From: Cladorhizidae sp. MBARI D1340-BT2
Lineage: Eukaryota; Porifera; Demospongiae; Poecilosclerida; Cladorhizidae
Direction of reading: 5' to 3'
DNA length: 64,000 nucleotides
Assembly (NCBI GenBank): GCA_028752905.1
Contig: JAQNBH010000006.1
Span: forward strand, 23,918,311-23,982,310
Of this stretch, positions 34,961-47,588 are shown in pieces (position 1 is the first letter of the stretch; the number at the start of each line of letters is the position of its first letter). Both the position numbers and the translations under genes were made by a program. The notes beneath the pieces are model-generated. The model was given only the letters and a program-made list of their open reading frames with translations. It was not told the DNA's origin and searched no databases.

Positions 34961-35997
34961 GCTGGCCGTAGGAGTATCCCCCCACCTCGCAGTAGACATG
35001 CTCCTTGGTCAGGACGTCCCAAGATTTCGTAATCTACTGAAGGCAGCTTTGGTAGACGAGAGTAATGCTGAGAAAGTGCACCCAGAAACCTCTGACCCCG
35101 AGCAGACCGAAAGCAACATAGCGATGGCGACTACATGGGCTGGAAAAAGGAAGGAAGAGGAAGAACGTCGTGAGACGGAAAGTACCCAAGAAAGGGAGGA
35201 GCCGCTAACCCATGGTCTTGAAGACCAAGAGCAGGGGCTGGGACATGTTTTTGATTTTGATGACGATATGTTTGTTGTTCCCACACAGAATCAACCAGGA
35301 GAGGAACCAGCAGGACGACAGGCCCACCTAGAACAGATTTTACCACACCAACTCCGCTCTCTTCAGCTGGCCGACCCAACACTGGAGAATTGGAGAAGTC
35401 AGGCTGACGGGGATGGTGGGGGAGAATTCTGTTGGGAGGATGGAGTGTTGTACAGGAAGCCACATGGGGGTGAGAAGGTAAACTTACTTGTGGTTCCCAA
35501 ATGTTGTAGGGATGAAGTACTTAGACTGGTCCACTGTTCTCCGATGGCTGGTCACTTTGGGGAAACCAGAACCCTGGATACACTGAGAAGAAGGATAGTC
35601 TGGCCTGGAATGACCGTGGACGTCAAGGAGGTGTGTCAGTCTTGCCCAACTTGTCAACTGGCCGCCCCTGCAACCCTCAAACGAGCACCACTACATCCTC
35701 TGCCGATCATCAGCACACCATTCGACCGAATTGCGACGGACATCTTCGGCCCCCTTCGAAGGACGAGATCTGGTAATAAGTACGTACTGGTAATAATTGA
35801 TTACGCCACCAAGTGGCCTGAGGCATTTCCATTACGTAATATTACATCCGAGGCAATCATTGAGTGTTTGATTGAGGTTACATCCAGGCTGGGAGTCCCA
35901 AAAGAAGTGCTTTCAGACAATGGGACTAACTTCGTGTCGACTATGATGAGACAGTTCTGTGATCGAACGGGCATACACCAGATCAAGACGTCTCCGT
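34930..35997 (+). pseudogene. pol: protease end and integrase N-half
   Basis: After the protease C-terminus (LLGQDVP) and a long acidic, poorly conserved linker comes an integrase. It has the HHCC domain VHCSPMAGHF ... CQSCPTCQL (about 35528-35660), the first catalytic Asp in IATDIFGPL and the second in VLSDNGTNF. A TAA at 35998-36000 interrupts the frame immediately before HPQTDGMVERFN; the frame is otherwise continuous with the next entry. Integrase here precedes reverse transcriptase. Function: cDNA insertion into the genome. Confidence 0.93.
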
Positions 35998-36000
35998 AAC

Positions 36001-37150
36001 ACCCCCAGACCGATGGAATGGTAGAGAGGTTTAATTCTACTCTCAAACGCCTTCTACGGAAACTGACTCAAAAAGGTACGATGGAATGGGATAAGTGTTT
36101 ACCATTTATATTATGGGCCTACAGAGGCTCGATCCACAAGTCCACCGGTTACTCCCCATATGAGCTCATGTTTGGCCGAGAAATGAGAACTCCTCTGGAT
36201 GAATTGGTCGAGATGTGGAGTGGAAAGGATGGCGACGAGGAACAGGATGTAGCTGAGTACCTGCATCAACTTCGGGAGAGAATGTCCCTCGTCAGAGAAT
36301 TGGCCAACTTGAAAGAGACGGGAGAAAAGAAAAAACACAAACAGTACCATGACAAAAAGGCGACAGAGAGAATGTTTGGGGTGGGTGATTATGTGTTGGT
36401 TTTTCAACCCAGGAAACTCGACAAGCTCCACAGCGAATGGCGAGGCCCTGTGATAATCACGAGGAAGATCACAGACGTCACCTATGAGGTTGACATGGGA
36501 CAAGGACCAAAAAGACTTCGCACTTTCCACATTAATGGAATGAAGAAGTGGTACGCCCCGACAGCAGCCGTATTCCTTGCGGTTGACGATGATCCCAATG
36601 AGGAAGCTAGCGAAGAAAAGAAAGATGCTTTTATCAGTACGCTCACTAACCATCAAGAAAGGGAACTCCTGGAATTGAGGGAAGAGCTCTCCGACGTCAT
36701 AAGCAATGACCCTGGAAAAACAGACTTGGTGAGTCATGATATTGTCACTGGTGATGCCACCCCTATTCGGTTACCCCCCTACCGACTCCCTCACACATCG
36801 CATGAGTTTCTTCGTGAAGAAATCAAACAGTTGCTAGGATTGGGCATCATAGTCCCCTCCAGAAGTTCGTGGGCGGCCCCAGTGGTCTTGGTTCCTAAAA
36901 AGGACGGTGGAAAACGACTCTGCGTGGATTATAGAAAACTCGACCTCGTCACCAAGGCCGACCCCTTCCCCATACCCCGAATTGAGGACATGATAGATGA
37001 TATTGGACAGGCAAGATACATCACTGCCTTGGATCTTACAAAGGGTTACTGGCAGGTGCCTGTGGCGAAGGCAAGCCAGGAGAAGAATGCTTTCGTCACA
37101 CCCTGGGGAAAGTACCAGTTCGTAACCATGCCCTTTGGTTTGGTCAACGC
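36001..37150 (+). pseudogene. pol: integrase C-half and reverse transcriptase N-half
   Basis: Continues the integrase with the catalytic Glu in DGMVERFN, the TGYSPYELMFGRE segment and a C-terminal GPY/F module (WRGPVIITRKI). With no break it passes through an acidic linker into a reverse transcriptase: VTGDATPIRLPPYRLP, SSWAAPVVLVPKKDGG, RLCVDYRKLD, LDLTKGYWQVPV, TMPFGLVNAP. This continuous frame is direct proof that integrase lies upstream of RT. It ends at a one-base frame break near 37150 in a run of C. Confidence 0.96.
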
Positions 37151-37470
37151 CCCCATCCACGTTTCAGCGTCTGATGAACCACTTACTCGAAGGAACACAG
37201 ACGTTCGCGGCGGCTTACCTGGACGATGTCATCATCCACAGCAAAACATGGGAGGAACATTTGGAACATATGAAAGAAAACTTCATAAGATTACGAAAAG
37301 CCGGCCTCACCATTAAGGAATCGAAATGCAAGTTCACGTGTAATGAGTGCGAATACCTGGGACATACTGTGGGAAATGGGAAGGTCCACCCTCTACAAGC
37401 TAAAGTACAAGCCGTACAAGATTTTACCCAGCCCATTACAAAGAAGGACGTCCGTGCGTTCTTGGGACTA
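37135..37470 (+). pseudogene. pol: reverse transcriptase C-half
   Basis: Continues in a new frame with STFQRLMNHLLEG, then the catalytic AAYLDDVIIHS (YLDD box) near 37215, thumb region CEYLGHTVGNGKVHP and AFLGL. A TGA at 37471-37473 breaks the frame; it differs by one base from an arginine CGA, consistent with methyl-CpG decay (inference). Confidence 0.93.
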
Positions 37471-37473
37471 TGA

Positions 37474-38044
37474 GGGTATTATCGCCGTTTCATCCCCGAC
37501 TTTTCCACTATTGCAACCCCCCTAACTGAGCTGACTAGGAAGGACAAACCGAACATTATTGTTTGCAGTGAAGCGACACAACAGTCATTTCAATGCTTGA
37601 AGGATGCTCTGACTCACTACCCTGTGTTAGCCACACCCCTCTGGAATAGGCCCTTCCTATTGCAAACAGATGCTTCCGACTCAGGAATAGCATATGTGCT
37701 CGCCCAGAAAGATGAGATAGGCGAAGAACACCCACTCGCCTATGGGTCAAGAAAGTTGCTACCTAGAGAGAGAAAGTTCTCTACAATAGAGAAAGAAGCT
37801 CTAGCGATCGTCGAGGGTACGAAACACTTCCGAGTATACCTCGAAGGGACAGAGTTCACGATCGAGACAGACCATGACCCACTGACACACCTTGCAAAGC
37901 TGAAGGATAGTCACGGGAGAATAGGGAGGTGGGCGTTATCGATGCAACCATATCACTACACTATCCACCACAAGCCAGGTCGATTGAATACGAATGCGGA
38001 CGGACTTTCCCGAGAATATTGTTCTTGCCTGAACGGAAAGGGAG
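37474..38044 (+). pseudogene. pol: connection and RNase H
   Basis: Reads GYYRRFIPDFSTIATPLTEL (RT-RNase H connection), then an RNase H domain of Ty3 type: LLQTDASDSGIAYVLAQ (Asp), FSTIEKEALAIV (Glu), FTIETDHDPLTHL (Asp) and GRLNTNADGLSR (Asp). All four catalytic acids are present. The frame ends inside the 3' LTR at 38184. No integrase follows, confirming the atypical order. Confidence 0.95.
38028..38044 (+). promoter_or_regulatory. Polypurine tract
   Basis: GAACGGAAAGGGAG directly precedes the 3' LTR, the expected plus-strand primer position. Confidence 0.85.
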
Positions 38045-38440
38045 TGTCAGAGAAGGAAGACATAACGGAGAACAAAGGTTATGACCACAACAATGTCCAA
38101 GAACATTATCCGAACATTCATCTACAAGACCACAGTATTCGTGTGCAAGACCATAGTGCAGGGTGTAAATCCGTGTGCAATTAACTATTAGTATAAAAGA
38201 GATAGCTAGAGAGCTAGCAAAGAGAGAGAGAGTATCTATGTTAGAGCCAAGCGCATAACAGGCTGGACTAGCTGATAGATCACTGGGAACTGTATATATT
38301 GATGTACAAAGCAATCATTGTTCACTTTTACCTGGGTGAAGGGTACGAAGGCTCTTATAAAGCCTAGGGGTGAAAGTATTGGGCTAGTCAGAGTGAGGAC
38401 TAGTCGGCGCAGTGAATACTAAGGGAAAGTATTGCTGACA
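38045..38440 (+). repeat. 3' LTR
   Basis: 396 bp, TGTCAGAGAAGG to ATTGCTGACA, followed by the right TATAG duplication at 38441-38445. Nearly identical to the 5' LTR. Confidence 0.96.
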
Positions 38441-38445
38441 TATAG

Positions 38446-39030
38446 TATGAGTAAGTTAAATAATAATAATAAATAAATGAAAATAAAAACACAGTCAGGG
38501 TCCTCCTTAATACAAGATATAAAACACAAACCGGAAATAAAAACAGCCATGGTCACAACAAGGGTCCCTAGCTACAATAAAAATTATTCTGCATTCTCCT
38601 CTTCCTCTCCTCAAGGTAGACCCCAAAAATCTGAAGACAAGCAGGACACTCAGGCACAAGGGACACAAAAGAAACCAGAACCTAAAACCAACAAACCAAT
38701 CCAACAAAACAACCCAAGAAGCATATAAAAGGATTTCTACAAAACACACATTTACTAAGGCACACACCGCCATAAGTGTGCACCCCAAAATGAAGAAGTC
38801 TCACATGAATATAATTATATTAATTAAGATCATAGATTAAAATATTATCAAGTATAATGCATCTTTCTCTCTTGAAAGAGAAAGTACACCAGTTTCATCA
38901 TATCAGTAATCACCTACTAGCCTTGACCCTCCTTCCACCTAGGGAATGTTTATCCTGTTAATCAGTTTATCAATTTCTAATTTTTTTCTTCTTTCTGTTC
39001 TAGCCCAAACAAAACCTGCACCATCATGTG
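38446..39030. other. No gene recognised
   Basis: AT-rich flank of the gypsy element with short frames only and no recognised domains. Confidence 0.45.
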
Positions 39031-39034
39031 TACC

Positions 39035-39535
39035 AAGTCTAAGGTAGTTTCCACTGCACACATCAACAACACAATACCACAAGCCCCCATAGTTAGTATG
39101 GGCGCCCAAGTGTAAGGGAGGTTCAACTGCACACATCAACTATCTCCCATAGTTAGTAGCACAATGCTAAGGGAGGTTCTTCTCACACAACAACACAATA
39201 GTATTAGCTCCAATAGTTAGAAGCCCTGTGTAATGGTGGTTCCACTGCACACATCAGCAACACACTACCACTAACTCCCATAGTTAGGAAACCAAGGTCC
39301 ACTGACACATCAACAACACAATACCACTAGCCCCCCATAGTTAGGAGCCCAAGAGTAAGAGAGGTTACAATGCACAGATCAATAACACAATACCACTAAC
39401 TCCCATAGTTAGGAACCCAAGGGTAAGGGAGATGAACTGACACATAAACAACACAATATCACTAGCTCCTATAGTTAGAAGAAAGGAAGGTTCTACTGTG
39501 CATATCAACAACACAATAATACTAGCTCACTTTCA
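39035..39535. repeat. Tandem repeat of about 65 bp
   Basis: Seven to eight diverged units with CACATCAACAACACAATACC, ACTAGCTCCCATAGTTAG and AAGGGAGGTTC-like blocks. Confidence 0.85.
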
Positions 39536-40034
39536 GATGTCTCAAAGTTGTCCTTCAAGTCAGTGTGGTCAGTGTCAAGTGCCTCTCTCAAATTTTTACC
39601 GACTTCACTAAGTTCCATGCGTACTAACAATTGTGTATTGGATATTCATTTTCGGTGTATTCTTCATCCTCTTCTCCATGAAGGCCCTCATGCACTTCTC
39701 GGGGTTGCCTATATACATGGATGCTATTAGCCTCGTCGCAGTAACACCAATTATTTCTGCTGCTTTATTCCAATCTGCCACTAGCTAATTATAAAGTCGT
39801 AATTCTCGTCCCTCTCCTTTCGGGCCAATCCACTGAATCAGTTGCATGTGATGTCAGTCGATGCGTTCATCATATGCTGAATATCACAATAAACAAAAGC
39901 ACGACTTTATCACAACAGCAATACAAGGGAGGTACCGCGTGGGGGCAACAATAGACAAACACTGCCAACCACACACACCTCCCCAAATCTAGGAAGGGAA
40001 AGTGGGAGTGGGAGAGGAAACTTCAGTTGCAGCT

Positions 40035-40349
40035 TTACAACTTTGCAATAGAAGACCTGTACTTATATAGAGTACCTGTAGCATTAGCAGGCAAGAATAT
40101 GGACATTGAATACAACCACTTGTGAAGCAGTGCCCAAGTGCAGATGCAATCAATCCATGCTAGGTAAGGTATGAAAGATGTTTGAACTGCTGTATAGAGG
40201 AGCTGGAGGGTGTCATGTGTGGACATCTCATCAGCGATGGAAGAAATATTTGGTGTGGAACAGGAGGAGATATAGTCATGATTGATGCTTAACCAAAGTA
40301 GAAAAGTACCATTGTGGATTATCCACAAGTAGATGCCATGTGGCTCCAA
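40035..40349 (-). CDS. Unrecognised open frame, 104 codons
   Basis: Begins MEPHGIYLWIIHNGTFLLW and contains several hydrophobic stretches. No family is recognised, no splice partners were found and there is no repeat explanation. It may be chance. Listed only because it is the longest unexplained non-repetitive frame in this stretch. Confidence 0.15.
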   Translation of the reverse strand: MEPHGIYLWIIHNGTFLLWLSINHDYISSCSTPNISSIADEMSTHDTLQLLYTAVQTSFIPYLAWIDCICTWALLHKWLYSMSIFLPANATGTLYKYRSSIAKL

Positions 40350-41099
40350 GAGGATGTAGAGATTTTAGTTTCTTTGGGATGGCCAAATCCAAATGAATTC
40401 GAGATAAAAAATTTTAATTTGCAATCAACGAACTTTCAGTTGACAAGCAATTAAATAACTTTCTCAATAGATGAATGCAAGAGCATCTAGCACAAAACAC
40501 GAGAGTAAAATTTGGAGTTGATTATTGACAAAAGTTATTGTAATTCTAGAAACACTGAAGCTTGTGTTGGGGTCTATACAAAAGTAAATATAAATATAAT
40601 ACACACTCACACACACAATATAGCTTGATATAAATTTTTATAGAAAATTTCCTAGGTCAATACATAGGAATCTGCATTTTGTATGTGTATAGCATGCATG
40701 CAAGCTGTTTATAGGCTTGGCCATCTTTGGCCTCCATACACATGTCTATAACTGCCCTACACTGGGAAGGTTTTGGACCCTGGGCGTCCTTAGTCAATGG
40801 CCCAAAACTTTAAAACAGACATTACAGCCAAACTAAGGCAGATACATGGTTCAACTGAGTTTTAGATTATGGTCAATTTAGGGAGAGGCAGGATCAAGCA
40901 GGGGTGTGTGGATGGGAGGGGATGGTGGTGGGAGTTATGAATTTCTGTTAACTCATAGAGCGCACCTAGAATATTGTAACTATACGTTAGCATGCAGACA
41001 GACAACAATTGTGTCTTAGCCTAGGGCAAGGGCTAGAGCTAGAAAAGAACTACGACTATTATAGAAGGCTTGCCACAAATACTACAGCGGGATCATGCA

Positions 41100-41200
41100 A
41101 CTGGTGATAATTTCAAATCTTTAGCACTTTGCAATCTGGAGATATTTATGCGGCCAATTCAGGCATTCAGGTTTTGAAGTTCCCTCTACTTTAGGTCACT
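41100..41200. repeat. Fragment of foldback family
   Basis: GCAATCTGGAGATATTTATG, CAGGCATTCAGGTTTTGAAG and TCCCTCTACTTTAG match one arm of the palindrome at 4371-5103. Confidence 0.65.
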
Positions 41201-41779
41201 AAACACATGTACCTGCATCAAGCATGCAGGGGGTAAAGGTCAGTCTACTGGTGAAGGCAGTTTATAGACCTTTTTAGCACAAACTAGACCTCTTCCTAAT
41301 CAAATAGCCACTAAATCAACACAAGGTGTTTATCCCTTTCTCCACCTCTGGTGTGGCTAAAGGCATGTTGGTAAATAAAATACATTTATTTTTTGGACTA
41401 CCCCCAAAACGTTTAATGCAAATATTTCTTTGACTGCGCTTCATTGCCAACTTGCACATAAGTTAGCTCCATTAGTGGCTACTACTTGCCCTTTTACACA
41501 CGTTCTTCTAGTGACTATTATCTTGCTGCTCAATGCATGATTGGGCATCTTACAAGTCAAGTTGAATTGACTTAAGTGGTAATTTCCAACAACACAGTAT
41601 ATATATCTACAAGTACTCCACAAGACTACAAACACTAAACTTAAAATGGACCTTAACTTGCAACAATAATTTGTTGTTTAATTACTTAACTACAAGTGTG
41701 TTTCTTGCATTACTCCAGCAATGTATATATGTAACTATCAAACTATGTTAATATAACGCCAAGAAAAAGTGACATGACA

Positions 41780-41965
41780 TTAATCAGTGAACAATTGTCA
41801 TCCTAGACATGTAATACTCGAACTCACCGGCTATGATGGTTTCATGAAGAAGCAAGGGCCAAGTTGAAATAAATTGAAGTTGATCAAAATCATGTCATCC
41901 TAGCCATAGAATACTGTAACTCACCGTCTATAAAGTAAGCACAGAGAGAGATGAGGGACACGTTA
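41780..41965. repeat. Tandem repeat related to 50.03-50.35 kb
   Basis: Two units of about 100 bp with ACTGTAACTCACC, TATGATGGTTTCATGAAGAA and AATTGAAGTTGATCAA. The same family forms four units at about 50030-50350. Confidence 0.75.
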
Positions 41966-42889
41966 ATATAAATAAATAGTTAAGTTAAGCTGTGTGTATC
42001 CCTAAAGTCTATTGAGATCCACCAGCTGGTGGGAGAATCCCAACAACAACGGCTAAATATGCACATCATTTTATTATATCAAACTTCTAATGGCAATTAA
42101 ACACCCTCTGTGATTATTACAGATATGTGATGCACAAGCATGGACCAAGAGTCTAGTGCATCAGGAATCTACAGGCAATGCTGGGCCACATTGCAAGGCA
42201 CACCACTTGCAAGCTTAGCACTCGGCTTCTTGTAAGTGATTATATGAACCCTGGTGTTAAAGTGCAGCAGCAGGCCTTGAATTTCAGTGCCTCAATCACC
42301 ACACAATAAAAATGATAATAGAACACACACTTGTAGTTATGCAATTAAACAACTATCAAGTTATGGTCAATATTAACTAGTTCTTTTCTGGCGCAGGAAA
42401 TCTTCACCTTACCACTGTAGAAAGCATGGACTATGTTGCTTTAGGAGGTCATTGTTATGTTTGCCAATATAACCAATCTCTGTTTGGTTCTGTCTTGTGA
42501 TAAGCGAGCTTCAGGCCAAAAATCCTGTCTGTTTAGAGAGCTTCACTGAAGAATTACTTGTGAGCCTGTTAAAGAACGAGTTATCCTCTCGATGGCACAA
42601 AAAGAAATATTCAGACTCCCAAACCATATTAAATGCAGGAGCAAGGCCTCTGAGATAGTCTCTCTTACATTTCATACTCAGAGAAGTATATTTATCTACA
42701 AAACTATGTGAACATCAACAATAGATATTAGCGAAAGAAGAGAACAATTCTTGTTACAGGTGCAATGTTGCCATCCGTTAAGGTTTAGGTGTCTCATCAT
42801 AGGGTACATAGAAAGTGTTTTGCTACCTTAGAGGCCATGCAGGAGACCTGTGCTGCTAGATCACCGGGGTAAAGGTTACAAGTGCTCTG

Positions 42890-43180
42890 CATTGGAGCAG
42901 CAAAATACTCTTTAAGAAACTGTGAACAGCTACAGACAATTGCAGCCATGGTTATGCTATTAATATTCTTGCTCAATGTTCTTTCAAACACATTATAATG
43001 TTGACACTTACTTGTTCACATGTCATAAATTGATATTTATTTGAAACACTTTCAGAGCATAATTTCAGAACAAGATACCATAATGATGCGGAATAATGTT
43101 GTTATTGTTAAGGATAAGATGGACGTTTAATTAACAACTTTAATCAAACTAAACATGAGAGGCTTAATGACCAGAGTTTA
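42890..43180. repeat. Dispersed repeat, copy of 13.87-14.20 kb
   Basis: Colinear with 13870-14200 in direct orientation, moderately diverged. No coding signal. Class unknown. Confidence 0.65.
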
Positions 43181-43896
43181 CGGATTCTAAATTATATTTC
43201 ACAGAGAGAAGTTTAGCCCACAAAGCTGCTATTTAATACAATGTTCAGCATTGGATAGTCACATGTGGGTGGGAGGGGCCACTTCAATGGGAATATTATT
43301 CCAATACCAAAGCAGCTTTTAAATATGGCGGCGCTTCTCTGTACCAGCAACTGTTAGAACATGAGATATCAATGCGGCATTAGGGGGTTGAGTATGCACA
43401 GCTGCCTATTATTAGTCTACATGAATCTAGTATCTTATAACTTATTTTAAATGGTCTTAGCAGGCTTTAAGATCATAACTTAAATTTGCAAGCGAGATGA
43501 TGTTATATAAAATAAAAAAACTTACCTGAAGGAAAGGTGGCTAGGGCAATTTCAATGCATTTTCTAATAGCACCTGAGGCTAATATTTATTTCATTCCAT
43601 CTACCCGTCATTTATTTTGAAGGTTGTTTTCAATTGAGAGGGAAGTTGCTATTAACAAGCCTGGTTGGACAGGAAAAAGGTTGTTAGTGGCAATGGCTGA
43701 TCACAACTACTGTGCTCGAAGGACTCTTTATGGGTGATCCTGCTATTTTTGCAAGATCCTACACAATTAGCTTCCTTTTCAACATTATAGAACTGTTTCT
43801 AATCTTTAAACATCAGTAAAATTCTTTTAGTGATAAATCTCCCCTATTTAACAGAAAGTAGCTCTAATTTGCTCAAATTGTGACGTTTTTTTAGCG

Positions 43897-45742
43897 TTTT
43901 GAGGAAAAACTGTCTGAAATCGGTCATTCTTGTCAAAAATGGCTTCCTTTTCAATATTGGTCATTAAACGATAGTTAATTTCTTTTAGTGAGAAATCTTC
44001 CTTTTTAACGCTATATTTTGCTCCAATTGGGACATTTTATAGTGTTTTGAGGAAAAACGGTCTGAATTGTCAAAATGGCACTTAGCTCCCACTTCAGCAT
44101 TATCGAACTGTTTCTACACTTTAAATTACAGAAAACATCTTTTGGTGAGAAATCACCACTTTTTTACCAAAGAACCTCCAATTGGGACATTTGTTTCTCT
44201 TGTTGAGAAACAAATGTCCATTCTCAACAAAATGGTCACATTAGCTTCCTTTTCAATATTATATGACTGTTTCTATTCTTTTAGTGAGAACTCTTCCGTT
44301 TTTAACCGAAATTAGCTCTATTTTGCTCCAATTAGGACGTTGGAGCATTTTGACGAAAAACTGTGTGAAATCGCTCAATTTTTTCAAAATGACACATTAG
44401 CTTCCTCTTCAACATTACGCAACAGTTTCTACTCTTTAAATAACAGAAAACATCTTTTGTTGAGAAATCTCCACTTTTTAAAGAACCGTTTCTATTCTTT
44501 AAATGACAGAAAACATCTTTTGATGAAAATAAATCATTAAAACAGAAAAAGCTCTATTTTACTCAATTTGGGACTTTTTAAAGCGTTTGAGATAAACTGA
44601 AATCGCTCATTCTCAAAATGGGCACATTAGCTTCCTTTTCAACATTATAGAACTGTTTCTACTCTTTAAACGACAGTAAACGTAGAAATCTTCCATTATT
44701 TTAACGAAACAAGCTCTAGTTTGCCCCATTTGGGAGGTTTTTTTAGCATTTTAAGTCTGAAATAGCTCATTCTTGTCAAAATAGGCAATTAGCTTCCATT
44801 TCAACATAATGGAACTTTATACCCTTTAAACGACAGAAAATGTCATTTATTGAGATATCTCCACTTTTTAAGCGAAAGAAGCTCGATTTTTCTCAATTGG
44901 GACGTTTTTGAGTGTTTGGAGGAAAAACTGTCTGAAATCGCTCAATCTTGTAAGAAGGGGCACATTAGCTTCCTTTTCAATATTATGGAACTGTTTACTC
45001 TCAACGACAGAAAACATCTTTTGGTGAGAAATCTCCCCGTTTTAATCAAAATAAGGTCCAATTGGGCCTTTTTTTTGCGTTTTGAGGAAAAACTGTCTGA
45101 AATCGGTCATTATTAAAAAAATGGGTACTTTTCAACATTTGTGGAACTGTTACTACTCTTTAAATGACAGTAAATGTTTTTTGGTACACTTTAAGGTACA
45201 CTTTAAATAAAAGAAAATGTATTTTCCCGAGAAATTTCCCTGTTTAACCGAAATAAGATCTTTTTGTCGACGTTTTTGAGCGTTCTGAGAAAAAACTGTC
45301 TGAAATCGCTCGTTCTGGTCAAAATGGGCACATTAGCTTCCTTTTCAACATTATATAACTGTTCCTACTCTGTAAACGACAGAAAACATATTTTGGTGAC
45401 AAATCTTCACTTTTTAACCGAAAGAAGCTGCAATGTTTTTTAGCGTTTTGAGGAAAACCTGTCTGAAATCCCTCAATCTCTTCAAAATGGCACATAGCTT
45501 CCACTTCAATATTATGGAACTGTTTCTACTCTATAAATTACAGAAAACATATTTTGTGAGAAATCTCCCCTTTAAGCTATTATTGGGAGGGGGTTTGAGA
45601 AAAAACTGTCTGAAATCGCTTATTCTCATCGAAATGGGCACATTAGCTTCCTTTTCAACATTATGGGACTGTTTTCACTCTTTAAATGAGAGAAAATATC
45701 TTTTGGCTAGAAATCTCATCTCCATTTTGGATATTTTTGTGT
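43897..45742. repeat. Higher-order satellite unit, copy A
   Basis: About 1.845 kb, some ten monomers, nearly identical to the next block; edges are approximate because they lie in monomer sequence. Confidence 0.92.
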
Positions 45743-47588
45743 TTTGAGGAAAAACTGTCTGAAATCGGTCATTCTTGTCAAAAATGGCTTCCTTTTCAAT
45801 ATTGGTCATTAAACGATAGTTAATTTCTTTTAGTGAGAAATCTTCCTTTTTAACGCTATATTTTGCTCCAATTGGGACATTTTATAGTGTTTTGAGGAAA
45901 AACGGTCTGAATTGTCAAAATGGCACTTAGCTCCCACTTCAGCATTATCGAACTGTTTCTACACTTTAAATTACAGAAAACATCTTTTGGTGAAAAATCA
46001 CCACTTTTTTACCAAAGAACCTCCAATTGGGACGTTTTTTGGAGTGTTTTGAGAAACAAATGTCCATTCTCAACAAAATGGTCACATTAGCTTCCTTTTC
46101 AATATTATAGGACTGTTTCTATTCTTTTAGTGAGAACTCTTCCGTTTTTAACCGAAATTAGCTCTATTTTGCTCCAATTAGGACGTTGGAGCATTTTGAC
46201 GAAAAACTGTGTGAAATCGCTCAATTTTTTCAAAATGACACATTAGCTTCCTCTTCAACATTACGCAACAGTTTCTACTCTTTAAATAACAGAAAACATC
46301 TTTTGTTGAGAAATCTCCACTTTTTAAAGAACTGTTTCTATTCTTTAAATGACAGAAAACATCTTTTGATGAAAATAAATCATTAAAACAGAAAAAGCTC
46401 TATTTTACTCAATTTGGGACTTTTTAAAGCGTTTGAGATAAACTGAAATCGCTCATTCTCAAAATGGGCACATTAGCTTCCTTTTCAACATTATAGAACT
46501 GTTTCTACTCTTTAAACGACAGTAAACGTAGAAATCTTCCATTATTTTAACGAAACAAGCTCTAGTTTGCCCCATTTGGGAGGTTTTTTAGCATTTTAAG
46601 TCTGAAATAGCTCATTCTTGTCAAAATAGGCAATTAGCTTCCATTTCAACATAATGGAACTTTATACCCTTTAAACGACAGAAAATGTCATTTATTGAGA
46701 TATCTCCACTTTTTAAGCGAAAGAAGCTCGATTTTTCTCAATTGGGACGTTTTTGAGTGTTTGGAGGAAAAACTGTCTGAAATCGCTCAATCTTGTAAGA
46801 AGGGGCACATTAGCTTCCTTTTCAATATTATGGAACTGTTTACTCTCAACGACAGAAAACATCTTTTGGTGAGAAATCTCCCCGTTTTAATCAAAATAAG
46901 GTCCAATTGGGCCTTTTTTTTGCGTTTTGAGGAAAAACTGTCTGAAATCGGTCATTATTAAAAAAATGGGTACTTTTCAACATTTGTGGAACTGTTACTA
47001 CTCTTTAAATGACAGTAAATGTTTTTTGGTACACTTTAAGGTACACTTTAAATAAAAGAAAATGTATTTTCCCGAGAAATTTCCCTGTTTAACCGAAATA
47101 AGATCTTTTTGTCGACGTTTTTGAGCGTTCTGAGAAAAAACTGTCTGAAATCGCTCGTTCTGGTCAAAATGGGCACATTAGCTTCCTTTTCAACATTATA
47201 TAACTGTTCCTACTCTGTAAACGACAGAAAACATATTTTGGTGACAAATCTTCACTTTTTAACCGAAAGAAGCTGCAATGTTTTTTAGCGTTTTGAGGAA
47301 AACCTGTCTGAAATCCCTCAATCTCTTCAAAATGGCACATAGCTTCCACTTCAATATTATGGAACTGTTTCTACTCTATAAATTACAGAAAACATATTTT
47401 GTGAGAAATCTCCCCTTTAAGCTATTATTGGGAGGGGGTTTGAGAAAAAACTGTCTGAAATCGCTTATTCTCATCGAAATGGGCACATTAGCTTCCTTTT
47501 CAACATTATGGGACTGTTTTCACTCTTTAAATGAGAGAAAATATCTTTTGGCTAGAAATCTCATCTCCATTTTGGATATTTTTGTGTT
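45743..47588. repeat. Higher-order satellite unit, copy B
   Basis: Same order of monomers as copy A with only a handful of differences (for example a rearranged stretch near 44190 versus 46036, and single-base changes), while monomers within each unit differ strongly. This marks a recent segmental duplication of the array. Confidence 0.92.

Larger units (their letters stand above)
33005..38440 (+). mobile_element. Full-length Ty3/gypsy retrotransposon, integrase before RT
   Basis: Complete structure: 5' LTR, tRNA-Leu primer site, gag, protease, integrase, reverse transcriptase, RNase H, polypurine tract, 3' LTR. It is flanked by TATAG duplications at 33000-33004 and 38441-38445. Pol order is protease-integrase-RT-RNase H, the reverse of typical gypsy elements and like the described Gmr1-like group in deuterostomes. 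There is no chromodomain and no env-like frame. At least three frame breaks (near 34070, 34920 and 37150) and two stops (35998-36000, 37471-37473) inactivate it, yet the LTRs differ by only about six substitutions and two indels. Insertion is therefore recent. A partial relative lies at 52.5-53.64 kb. Confidence 0.96.

Noticed and set aside
36111..36737. Minus-strand frame of 208 codons
   Set aside because: Antisense shadow of the integrase-RT segment.
38041..38184. C-terminal extension of RNase H
   Set aside because: The frame simply runs on into the 3' LTR; the same residues appear in the 5' LTR.
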